DNA from: Gemmatimonadota bacterium
GTDB taxonomy: Bacteria > Gemmatimonadota > Gemmatimonadetes > Gemmatimonadales > Gemmatimonadaceae
Direction of reading: 5' to 3'
Assembly (NCBI GenBank): GCA_016794735.1
Contig: JAEUJK010000149.1
Span: 1-5,908, forward strand
DNA: 5,908 nucleotides
This document shows positions 1 through 5,908 of this stretch, in pieces. Under the pieces are notes generated by a model. The model searched no databases. It had not been told where the DNA came from and saw only the letters and a list, made by a program, of their open reading frames with translations. The stretch's first letter is position 1, and every line of letters starts with the position of its first letter. A program made the translations under genes and the position numbers.

Positions 1-966
1 CATGGGATCACAGGACGAGCAGTGCGCCAGCTCGGCCTCGTACAACGTTCCGTCCGTCGGCAGGGTGATCTCGCGCGTATCGCGCGCCTCCTGCCCGATC
101 TTCGGCCCGCCCTTCAGGATGTTGTCGAGCGCCTTCTTGAGGTTGGCCGACAGGTCGCCCGTATCGTCGATGCGGCGCCAGTCGCTCTGCGCGCCGAGGC
201 GCCACTCGATCAGCACCACGCGGGTCACCAGCTGGTACACCTCGAGCACCCGCCGCACGAAGTACGTCACGGCGTAACACGGGTTCTCGTTCCTGAGCAG
301 GCGTTGCGTGGTCTCGCGATGTTCGGCGTCCTCGAAGGTGCTCACGACAATCGAACGCTCCGCCTCCACCGCCTGCGAGGCCGTTACCGCGAACTGCGAG
401 AAGGACTCCGACGTGGCACTCGCCGTGGCGCCCGTGGCGAATCGCGTCTCCGCCGACGACGAGCGATCGAGGGAGCCGGACGGTGCCCCGAAGAATCCGG
501 CAAGCCCTCCACCGATCGACAGCGACGAATCCGTGGCGGACCGCGTCTCGAGCAGCGTGTTGGCGTAGGACGACGTGCTGGTCGATCGGCGATTCTGCGA
601 GAGCGCACTGACCGTCTGGCGGAAACTTGCGTGCACCGAGACCCGCTGCGTCTCCTGTCGCGTGCGACGGAAGCGGTCGAACTCGTAGAGGCGCACCTCC
701 TCGCCCGGGATGAGCGTGGTGGAATACAGCAACGGACCCTGCTGGCGCCCCTTGAGCCGCAGGCAGTGTTCGTACGTGACCCGCACCTGCAGTCGTTCAT
801 CGCCGAAGATGCGCGACTCGAAGAAACTCATGCAGCGATCATGGGGCAGCCACGGCACGTGCGCCGGCCCCTGGCATCCGTCGTGGACGTCGCCGACACA
901 GCCGCCGCCGCACCCTGCGCAATCCGCGTCGTTCTCGGCGCCATGTGTGTGTGGTGATGTACCCAT
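1..966 (-). CDS. Uncharacterised protein with Cys/His-rich N-terminus (3' end beyond window)
   Basis: An open reverse frame runs from an ATG at 966 to the window edge without a stop, giving 322 residues; the true C-terminus lies outside. I do not recognise the family and assign no function. Residues 1-45 carry five cysteines (C16, C19, C23, C31, C45; spacing CX2CX3CX7CX13C) and histidines at 6, 8, 28, 36 and 42, which could bind metal or form disulfides. Residues about 46-120 look folded (YSTTLIPGEEVRLYEFDR). Residues about 125-200 are rich in Ser, Thr, Ala and Gly. Residues 226-246 (NENPCYAVTYFVRRVLEVYQ and on) look like a structured core, and a second cysteine pair (CSSC, 316-319) follows PTDGTLYEAELAHC. 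No typical signal peptide or long membrane segment is visible. Natural codon usage, a good ribosome binding site and protein-like composition support it over the Arg-rich opposite-strand frame. An internal ATG at 831 would drop the Cys-rich part. It is divergent from the kinase gene. Confidence 0.8.
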   Translation of the reverse strand, partial: MGTSPHTHGAENDADCAGCGGGCVGDVHDGCQGPAHVPWLPHDRCMSFFESRIFGDERLQVRVTYEHCLRLKGRQQGPLLYSTTLIPGEEVRLYEFDRFRRTRQETQRVSVHASFRQTVSALSQNRRSTSTSSYANTLLETRSATDSSLSIGGGLAGFFGAPSGSLDRSSSAETRFATGATASATSESFSQFAVTASQAVEAERSIVVSTFEDAEHRETTQRLLRNENPCYAVTYFVRRVLEVYQLVTRVVLIEWRLGAQSDWRRIDDTGDLSANLKKALDNILKGGPKIGQEARDTREITLPTDGTLYEAELAHCSSCDPM

Positions 967-969
967 CAT

Positions 970-976
970 CCCCTCC
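970..976 (-). promoter_or_regulatory. Ribosome binding site of the left-edge reverse gene
   Basis: On the reverse strand GGAGGGG precedes two consecutive ATG codons at 969 and 966. GGAGG ends 5 bases before the ATG at 966 but only 2 before the one at 969, so 966 is the better start. This site supports including the Cys-rich N-terminus instead of starting at the ATG at 831. Confidence 0.7.
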
Positions 977-1009
977 GCTCGGTTGGACGCGGACCGTTCC
1001 GCGCTCCTG

Positions 1010-1042
1010 CAGTGTGGGGGGGCGCGCCCGCGCAGAACACTG
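1010..1042. repeat. Nested dyad in the divergent promoter region
   Basis: CAGTGT at 1010-1015 is matched by its inverted copy ACACTG at 1037-1042. Between the arms lies the perfect 10-bp palindrome GGGCGCGCCC at 1020-1029. The two centres (1026 and 1024.5) nearly coincide. It starts about 41 bases upstream of the reverse gene's ribosome binding-site end and could be an operator or a hairpin in its leader. In such GC-rich DNA short palindromes also arise by chance. Confidence 0.3.
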
Positions 1043-1098
1043 TGGGATTCCGTCATCCCGGGCTCGACCGTGCGTCGGCTGCCGCGGCGCACACCCCG

Positions 1099-1113
1099 GG
1101 CCCGCCCCGGGCC
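1099..1113. repeat. Short GC hairpin
   Basis: GGCCCG and CGGGCC form a perfect 6-bp stem around a CCC loop. No T-run follows on either strand, so it is not a canonical terminator. Its role, if any, is unknown; it lies about 100 bases upstream of the kinase start. Confidence 0.25.
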
Positions 1114-1210
1114 ATGGCACCCGCACGTGAGACACGCCTCATCTGCGCGCACTCGTCAGGCTCCCCGCTCCATTGTCGCCCTGCATTCCGCGGTTGCCCA
1201 TTCCAGTTGA

Positions 1211-3331
1211 ATGCGCTATCCGTGTGGCGTGAACATCGCGCGCGAACGCGACCTGCCCCGCTGGGCCGACGACCCGATCGGCAGTCGTCACCGTCGCCAG
1301 GTGCTGCAACAGGTGTTGCTCGCCCTGATCGTCCTGTTTGCCCTGAATGCCGTGGTTCGCCTGGCGATGGATCCGGCGTACCAGGTGCCGTGGCCCGCGT
1401 ACGGCGTCCTGCTGGCGGCCCTGCTGGCGAATGCGCGCGGTTACGTCACGATCGCGAGCGTCATCACGGTCCTCTTGCCCCCCGCGTTCCTCGCGGCCGC
1501 CTTCCTCACGGCGTCCCCGCAGCGCCATCCCGTCGTGCTCGCGTACATGCTGGTCGACGTGCTCCTCGCGAGCATCCTGCTGGGGGGAACGGCCACGGTG
1601 GCGATGGGGGCGCTCAACATCGGCGTGTTGCTCCTCCTGAATGCCGTGAGCCCGGTCGTGCATGACAGCGGGGTCGTGAACGCCATGTTCCTGCTCTTCG
1701 TCATGACCACCATCCTCATGGTGTTCGGCCTGCGCATGCGCGCCCGCCTCGAGGCGGAACGCGATGCGGCACTGGTCGAGAGCAACACCCGCATGTCGGT
1801 GATGCTCGAGTCGGCGATGGACGCGATCATCACCCTGGACACCCGGGGGCACGTGGCCGACGTCAATCCGGCGGCGTTGCGCATCTTTGGGTACACGCGG
1901 GAGCAGATGGTGGGCCATGACATGGCCGACCTCATCATCCCCGGCGCGTTTCGCGCGCGCCACCGGGAGGGACTGGCGGTGGTCGCCGCCACCGGGATCA
2001 GCAACCTCGCGGGCCAGCGCCTGGAACTCCGGGCCCTCCGCGCGGATGGCACGTCCTTTCCGTGCGAGCTGACGTTTGCGATCGCCCAACTCGGCTCGGG
2101 GATGATGTTCACCGGCTTCGTTCGTGACTTGAGCGAGCGCGAGGCGGCGTCGGCCCGCGCAGCCGCCCTCGAGGAGCAACTCCGCCAGTCGCAGAAGATG
2201 GAGGCCATCGGGCAGCTCGCCGGCGGCGTCGCCCACGAGTTCAACAACATGCTGCAGGTGATCACCGGCTTCCTCTCGCTCGCCGTGGAGGACCTCAAGG
2301 CCAAGGCGCCGGAAGCCGTGAACGACCTCACGCAGGCCACCGACGCCGCGATGCGGGCCAGCGACCTGACGCGGCGGCTCCTCGCCTTCTCGCGGCGCCA
2401 GGTGTTGAACCTCGAGGTCGTCAACTTCAACGAGGCACTGTCCGCCAGCCTCACGCTGATTCGCCGCACCCTCGCCGAGCAGATCGAGCTCGAGTTCCAT
2501 CCCGGCGCCTTCCTGCCGACCGTGCGCCTCGATCGCTCGCAGCTGGAGCAGGTGGTGCTCAACCTGTGCCTCAACGCCCGGGACGCGATGCCGGACGGTG
2601 GTCGACTCATCCTCGAGACCGAGGTGGTGGACGTCCCCGAATCGTTCGTGGCCGATCACCCGTGGGCCCAACCCGGGACCTACGTCGCCTTGGTCGTGGC
2701 CGACAGCGGCGCCGGCATGGAGCCAGAGGTGGCCGCCCACATCTTCGAGCCGTTCTTCACGACCAAGGGGCTGCGCGGCGGCTCGGGGCTCGGCCTGGCC
2801 GTCGTGTATGGCATCGTCGAGCAACACCGGGGCTTCATCCGCGTGGATACCGCCCCCGGCGAGGGAACGTCCTTCCGTGTCTACTGGCCGGTGTCCGGGG
2901 AGGAAGCCACACCGCGGCCCACCAGGGACTACGAAGTGGTCACCGGCGGGACGGAGACCCTTCTCGTGGCCGAAGACGCGGACGCCATTCGCGAACTCAT
3001 CACGCGCGCCGCCACCAACGCCGGCTACCGGGTCATCTCGGCGAGGGACGGACGCGAGGCGAGTGCGCGCCTGGCCGAACACCGTGACGAGATCGACATG
3101 GTGGTGCTGGACATGGTGATGCCGCGCCTGAGCGGTCGCGGGGCGCTCGAGGAGATGCGCAGGCTGCGTCCCGACCTGCCCTGCCTCTTCCTCTCCGGGT
3201 ACAGCGCCGCAGAGGTGACCGAGGAATGGCTGCGCGCGCACCATTGTCGGCTCATGCTCAAGCCGGTCACGCCGCAAGCACTCCTGCGCGCCATCCGGGC
3301 GACCCTCGACAATCGCGTTCGGACGACCTGA
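1211..3331 (+). CDS. Hybrid sensor histidine kinase (membrane sensor-PAS-HisKA-HATPase-REC)
   Basis: A 706-residue inner-membrane kinase that should autophosphorylate on His and pass the phosphate to its own receiver. Residues 31-175 are hydrophobic with about five or six membrane segments and little periplasmic loop, so the signal is probably sensed in or near the membrane. A PAS domain follows at about 194-309 (DAIITLDTRG, VNPAALRIFGYTREQM). The HisKA domain has the H-box GVAHEFNNML with phospho-acceptor His342. The ATPase domain has the N-box NLCLNARDAM (Asn451/Asn455), DSGAGM (498-503), FEPFFTTK (512-519) and GSGLGLA (524-530). The receiver at about 582-697 has acidic E588/D589, phospho-Asp634 (VVLDMVMP), Ser662 and Lys684, so all core catalytic residues are present. 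No DNA-binding, Hpt or other output domain follows. The ATG at 1211 is directly preceded by an in-frame TGA, fixing the 5' limit; the ribosome binding site is weak. A DoxX-like gene follows after 10 bases. The ligand and downstream partner are unknown. Confidence 0.95.
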   Translation: MRYPCGVNIARERDLPRWADDPIGSRHRRQVLQQVLLALIVLFALNAVVRLAMDPAYQVPWPAYGVLLAALLANARGYVTIASVITVLLPPAFLAAAFLTASPQRHPVVLAYMLVDVLLASILLGGTATVAMGALNIGVLLLLNAVSPVVHDSGVVNAMFLLFVMTTILMVFGLRMRARLEAERDAALVESNTRMSVMLESAMDAIITLDTRGHVADVNPAALRIFGYTREQMVGHDMADLIIPGAFRARHREGLAVVAATGISNLAGQRLELRALRADGTSFPCELTFAIAQLGSGMMFTGFVRDLSEREAASARAAALEEQLRQSQKMEAIGQLAGGVAHEFNNMLQVITGFLSLAVEDLKAKAPEAVNDLTQATDAAMRASDLTRRLLAFSRRQVLNLEVVNFNEALSASLTLIRRTLAEQIELEFHPGAFLPTVRLDRSQLEQVVLNLCLNARDAMPDGGRLILETEVVDVPESFVADHPWAQPGTYVALVVADSGAGMEPEVAAHIFEPFFTTKGLRGGSGLGLAVVYGIVEQHRGFIRVDTAPGEGTSFRVYWPVSGEEATPRPTRDYEVVTGGTETLLVAEDADAIRELITRAATNAGYRVISARDGREASARLAEHRDEIDMVVLDMVMPRLSGRGALEEMRRLRPDLPCLFLSGYSAAEVTEEWLRAHHCRLMLKPVTPQALLRAIRATLDNRVRTT

Positions 3332-3341
3332 TTTCCGGGGC

Positions 3342-4103
3342 ATGCGCTCTGATGCCCTGCCCCTCGTCCTCATCCGCCGATTTCTCGGCGTGGTGTTCAT
3401 TGCCTACGGGCTCGTCAAGTTGTTCGGGGGCCAGTTCGTCTATTCGGACTGGACCATCACGCGCAGCACGGCGAGCGGGCCATTCCTCGTGTGGGCGTTC
3501 TACGGGTTCTCGCCTGCCTACGCGAAGTTCATTGCCTTGTGCGAGCTGATCCCGGGCATCCTGCTGCTGTTCCCTCGCACCGCCTTCGTCGGCGCCGCTG
3601 CCCTGTTCCCGGTCGCATTGAACATCACGGTGATGGACTTCGCGTACGGATTCCCCGGGGTGAAGTATCTCGTCGCGATCTACACGGCCTTGCTCGCCCT
3701 GTTGCTCTGGGTCGAGCGCGAGAAGCTCTGGATGATGTTCGCCTCACGAGAGCGTGTGCAGGCGGCCTTCGCCACCGTGGGCAACGTCAGCGTCGCCCCA
3801 GCCCCAGAGCGATCGAAGGCGGTGCTTTGGGCCATCCGCGTCGTCTCGACCCTCTTCATCCTCTGGGTCGCGAACATGATCGTGGAGGCATCGACCGAAG
3901 GCCCCGAACCGCGCGCGATCGCTGCCGCCGCCACGCGTGGTGACTCCCTGGTCCTCAAGCGCTCACGCCTCACCGGACAGTCCGGGATCGGACGCACGGC
4001 CATCGTTCACCTGCGCACCAGCACCGACACCAGCGTCGCTGCCACGGTGTACCTCACGCGCCCCATGGGCTTCGTACCGTGGCGCGTCGATTCGATGAAA
4101 TAG
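3342..4103 (+). CDS. DoxX-like integral membrane protein with C-terminal extension
   Basis: A 253-residue membrane protein. The first part matches the DoxX-like pattern: RRFLGVVFIAYGLVKLFGGQ (12-31) leads the first membrane helix, then helices at about 61-77 (with CELIPG at 67-72), 80-98 and 108-123. DoxX relatives are small four-helix proteins, some tied to thiosulfate or thiol oxidation in other organisms; no enzymatic role can be read here. Unusual for the family, a linker (about 124-160) is followed by a fifth hydrophobic segment (161-180) and a soluble tail of about 70 residues that I do not recognise (Thr/Ser-rich, ending PWRVDSMK). The start lies 10 bases after the kinase stop with only a weak CCGGGG ahead of the ATG, so translation may be coupled to the kinase. 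Shared transcription suggests it works with the kinase as accessory sensor or target, which is inference. DoxX-like assignment is likely; exact subfamily is not. Confidence 0.8.
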   Translation: MRSDALPLVLIRRFLGVVFIAYGLVKLFGGQFVYSDWTITRSTASGPFLVWAFYGFSPAYAKFIALCELIPGILLLFPRTAFVGAAALFPVALNITVMDFAYGFPGVKYLVAIYTALLALLLWVEREKLWMMFASRERVQAAFATVGNVSVAPAPERSKAVLWAIRVVSTLFILWVANMIVEASTEGPEPRAIAAAATRGDSLVLKRSRLTGQSGIGRTAIVHLRTSTDTSVAATVYLTRPMGFVPWRVDSMK

Positions 4104-4137
4104 CGCGGCGACGCGAGGTTCGACGGTGGGAAAACAT

Positions 4138-4176
4138 CGAGGGGCAGGAAGGCGATGGTCGCCCTCCTGCCCCTCG
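4138..4176. terminator. Hairpin terminator between convergent genes
   Basis: A 12-bp stem (CGAGGGGCAGGA paired with TCCTGCCCCTCG), one A/C mismatch, five more pairs (GGCGA/TCGCC) and a TGG loop give 17 paired bases. It lies 34 bases after the DoxX-like stop and 19 bases beyond the SusD stop. Read on the reverse strand the stem is followed by ATGTTTT, a short T-run, so it is best as the terminator of the SusC/SusD operon. The forward side is followed only by TTGC, so it is weaker in that direction but may still block read-through. Confidence 0.85.
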
Positions 4177-4195
4177 TTGCACGTGATGCAGTGCC

Positions 4196-5548
4196 TTACG
4201 CGCTCCGGTTCAAGCAGCCGGTGAACTTGGAGTTGTTCTTCTCCGAGATCGGGATGACGATGTTGACGTCGGTCCCGCGCGTGAGGTTGTCCTTGTGGTA
4301 CGCGCCCGTGGGGAACACGGTCTCGGCGCCGCGCTGGTACTGCCGCACCATGCGCCGCAGGTCGCCGACGCGACGCGCCTGCCCGAAGAGGGCAAAGGCA
4401 CGTTCACGGAACAGGAGGTCCACCCGAGCCGCCTGGCTGCCCGGATCGGTCGGAGCGCTCATGCTGTACGGCGCGCGGGCCTCACCCAGCTTCGAGAGGA
4501 ACAGCGCCGTGTTGCCGGCCTGCAGGGCCGCCTCGGCCTCGATCAACCGCGCCTCGACGCCACTGCCGATCTTCACCGAGTGGCCAAACGCGTTGAAGCC
4601 GCGGAAGAACCAGGCTGGCGTCCGCTGGTCGAACACGGACGGGGCGCCCGTGCCATCGACCGGAACCCGCGGATCGTTGGCCGTGGCGAAATTGAGGCCG
4701 TTCGTGCCCTCGTTGTTCCCGACCAGCAGGCCCTGCACGTTGTACGAGTAATTGAAGACCAGGCTCTGCTGCCGCGGCGTCGCGGTGCCGTGCTGCAGCC
4801 GGTAATCAAAGCTCGTCGGCACCGTGGCGACGGCGGCAGCCGCCGCCGCGAACTGCCCCTGGTTGAGCAACGCGCGGCCCTTGAGCAAGTTCGCCAGGTT
4901 CCGCGACTTGGCATCGATGCCGGTCGCCGCGAGTGCGGCATCCATCTTGGCCGCGGCGCTCTGCATCAACTGGGTCGTGGTCTGCGGATCGCCGTACACC
5001 AGGTCAGGCTCCGCCGTGGAGATCGGTGCCCCCGAGCAGTACGACTCGCCCAGTACGAGGTTGATCATCCCGGACATGGCCAGCATTTCGGCTTGCCGTC
5101 CGTCGCTGGCCCCAGCGGCCTTCAGCGCGGCCGCGGCACGGTCAGCCGAGGCGCGAGCGCGGTGCTGGTCGATGTACGTCTGCAGCCATGCGCCGTTCTG
5201 CTCGCGCACACTGCGGAGGTCCATCTCGCGGAGTTCTGGCGGCGTCGCACCAAACGCGAACTCGTCGCTCAGGTATCCGACCGCCATGATCATGCCGAGG
5301 CCCGCGCCGCCACCGTTGCCGCCCGAAATGGCCACGGTGAGGTCGCCTAACGCGCCGGCGTAGAGTGCGGCCGCGCCTTGCAGGCTGCCGGCCAGCGCCC
5401 CCGGGGAGATCTGGTCAGGCCGATCGGCCTTGAGCAGCCGATCGGTGGAACACGCCGCGAGCAAGGTCGCGGCCAGCGTGGCGCCGGTGAGGCGCGCGCC
5501 ACGCGCAAACATCGCCGATTGCTTCCTGGGATGCATGGTGGTGGCCAT
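4196..5548 (-). CDS. SusD/RagB-family outer-membrane nutrient-binding lipoprotein
   Basis: A 450-residue surface lipoprotein that should cap the SusC-type receptor encoded just upstream and capture its substrate. A lipoprotein signal ends in LLAAC with lipidated Cys33. TPR-like helical repeats are visible at about 195-240 (LANLLKGRALLNQGQFAAAA). The family signature VEARLIEAEAALQAGN (331-346) is present, as are RERAFALFGQARRVGDLRR (381-399) and a C-terminal VIPISEKNNSKF (430-441) that matches the usual PI-E-N-N end. A Gly-rich stretch lies at 76-84. Apart from Cys33 the only cysteines are C171 and C445, which could pair. The length is at the short end for the family. The ATG at 5548 overlaps the receptor stop (TAATG), suggesting translational coupling, but an ATG at 5512 has a good AGGAAG 9 bases upstream and would give a compact 20-residue signal. 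The substrate cannot be told from the sequence. Confidence 0.92.
   Translation of the reverse strand: MATTMHPRKQSAMFARGARLTGATLAATLLAACSTDRLLKADRPDQISPGALAGSLQGAAALYAGALGDLTVAISGGNGGGAGLGMIMAVGYLSDEFAFGATPPELREMDLRSVREQNGAWLQTYIDQHRARASADRAAAALKAAGASDGRQAEMLAMSGMINLVLGESYCSGAPISTAEPDLVYGDPQTTTQLMQSAAAKMDAALAATGIDAKSRNLANLLKGRALLNQGQFAAAAAAVATVPTSFDYRLQHGTATPRQQSLVFNYSYNVQGLLVGNNEGTNGLNFATANDPRVPVDGTGAPSVFDQRTPAWFFRGFNAFGHSVKIGSGVEARLIEAEAALQAGNTALFLSKLGEARAPYSMSAPTDPGSQAARVDLLFRERAFALFGQARRVGDLRRMVRQYQRGAETVFPTGAYHKDNLTRGTDVNIVIPISEKNNSKFTGCLNRSA
5522..5527 (-). promoter_or_regulatory. Possible internal ribosome binding site for SusD
   Basis: AGGAAG on the reverse strand lies 9 bases before the in-frame ATG at 5512. 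The upstream start at 5548 has no such site. If used, SusD would begin MFARGARLTG and its signal peptide would be 20 residues before the lipid-carrying Cys, a typical lipoprotein length. Confidence 0.4.
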
Positions 5549-5908
5549 TAGTAGTTGAGGTTGATGCGCACGAGGAACTGCCGGGGCTGGGCCTGCTGCA
5601 CGAAGTTGTAGTTCGCGGCATCAGCACCCTGCGTGGTGTTTTCCGGGTCCCAGCTGTTGAAGTCCGTCTTCAGCCACAGGTTGCGGCCCGTGAACGTCAC
5701 CGTCGCGCCGCTCGCCTTGAGCAGGCTGGCCATGCGCGGGGTGAGCGTGTACGAAACGGACGCCTCACGCAGGCGCATGAAGTCCGCCTTCTCGCCGTAG
5801 GCGCCGAACGCGCGCGGGCCGGCGACGGCCTTGGCCTGCTCCTCGAGGTCGAAGCCCTTCACGTGGAGCGCCGCGCAGTTCTGCACGAACGCGCACTGGA
5901 AGAGGTTG
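5548..5908 (-). CDS. SusC/RagA-family TonB-linked outer-membrane receptor, C-terminal fragment
   Basis: The last 119 residues of a TonB-dependent receptor; the rest of the gene lies beyond the right edge. Receptors of this family form a 22-strand barrel with a plug and import material bound by their SusD partner using TonB energy. The visible part has typical end-of-barrel features: FMRLREASVSYTLTPRM, then VTFTGRNLWLKTDF, then a DPEN segment near NSW, and finally PRQFLVRINLNY, an alternating strand ending in an aromatic residue as expected for recognition by the BAM machinery. A cysteine pair (CAFVQNC) near the edge may lie in an extracellular loop. Its TAA overlaps the SusD start by one base. 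Truncation is only due to the window boundary, not a broken gene. Confidence 0.92.
   Translation of the reverse strand, partial: NLFQCAFVQNCAALHVKGFDLEEQAKAVAGPRAFGAYGEKADFMRLREASVSYTLTPRMASLLKASGATVTFTGRNLWLKTDFNSWDPENTTQGADAANYNFVQQAQPRQFLVRINLNY

Larger units (their letters stand above)
967..1210. other. Divergent intergenic region
   Basis: These 244 bases separate the start of the reverse unknown gene from the forward kinase gene and must hold the promoters of both. I see GC-rich dyads (described separately) but no convincing -35/-10 pair on either strand and no tRNA or other RNA gene. A TGA sits directly in front of the kinase ATG, so the kinase frame does not extend into this region. 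Confidence 0.6.

Noticed and set aside
829..831. Internal ATG at 831 as the start of the left-edge gene
   Set aside because: The frame continues upstream to ATG codons at 966/969 with a strong GGAGG; the site at 831 has no comparable ribosome binding site. It remains a fallback if homologues start there.
22..957. Long forward open frame of 311 codons opposite the left-edge gene
   Set aside because: Its translation is dominated by Arg, Leu and His in a pattern typical of the antisense of a GC-rich gene, with no domain and no good ribosome binding site; the reverse frame reads as a much more natural protein.
1099..1113. GC hairpin as a transcription terminator
   Set aside because: There is no T-run on either side and it sits between divergent starts where no terminator is needed.
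1012..1665. Forward open frame overlapping the promoter region and the kinase start
   Set aside because: It overlaps the kinase in another frame, has Pro/Arg/Gly-rich content and no ribosome binding site.
1139..3400. Reverse open frame of 753 codons opposite the kinase gene
   Set aside because: It is antisense to a gene with every expected kinase and receiver motif. Its product is His/Arg/Gly-rich low-complexity sequence, a shadow produced by high GC.
4295..5350. Forward open frame of 351 codons opposite the SusD gene
   Set aside because: The opposite strand encodes a clear SusD-family lipoprotein; the forward product is Arg-rich without recognisable features.
1..5908. CRISPR array, tRNA, rRNA, insertion sequence or phage module
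   Set aside because: I found no regularly spaced repeats, tRNA-like cloverleaf, transposase motifs or terminal inverted repeats flanking a gene; composition is even across the window.

Overview
The window is uniformly GC-rich DNA from a bacterium. It holds two complete forward genes, one complete reverse gene, and one gene running off each end, all on the reverse strand at the edges. The SusC/SusD pair shows a Gram-negative cell with an outer membrane. SusC/SusD together with very high GC and a membrane-bound hybrid histidine kinase points to Gemmatimonadota, or a high-GC member of the Bacteroidota and their relatives. This placement is inferred from gene content and composition; there is no marker gene here.

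Layout: (1) Positions 1-966, reverse strand, hold the N-terminal 322 residues of a protein I do not recognise. It has a cysteine/histidine-rich start, a Ser/Thr/Ala/Gly-rich middle, and a folded-looking second half. The gene leaves the window before its stop. (2) Positions 967-1210 are the divergent intergenic region, with a strong ribosome binding site for the reverse gene and GC-rich dyads but no convincing promoter. (3) Positions 1211-3331, forward, encode a 706-residue hybrid sensor histidine kinase: membrane sensor, PAS, HisKA, HATPase_c, receiver. (4) Ten bases later, positions 3342-4103, forward, encode a DoxX-like membrane protein with an unusual fifth membrane segment and a soluble tail. 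(5) Positions 4138-4176 form a near-perfect 17-bp hairpin between convergent genes. (6) Positions 4196-5548, reverse, encode a SusD/RagB-family lipoprotein. (7) Positions 5548-5908, reverse, are the C-terminal end of a SusC-family TonB-dependent receptor whose stop codon overlaps the SusD start (TAATG).

How the parts fit: the receptor and SusD lipoprotein should form one outer-membrane uptake complex for a glycan, peptide or other large substrate, and the hairpin ends their operon. The kinase and DoxX-like gene look like a second, forward operon. The kinase receiver has no output domain and no response-regulator gene lies nearby, so its partner must be elsewhere. The sequence does not link the kinase to the uptake pair, since they converge and are separated by the hairpin. 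The least explained item is the reverse-strand gene at the left edge.
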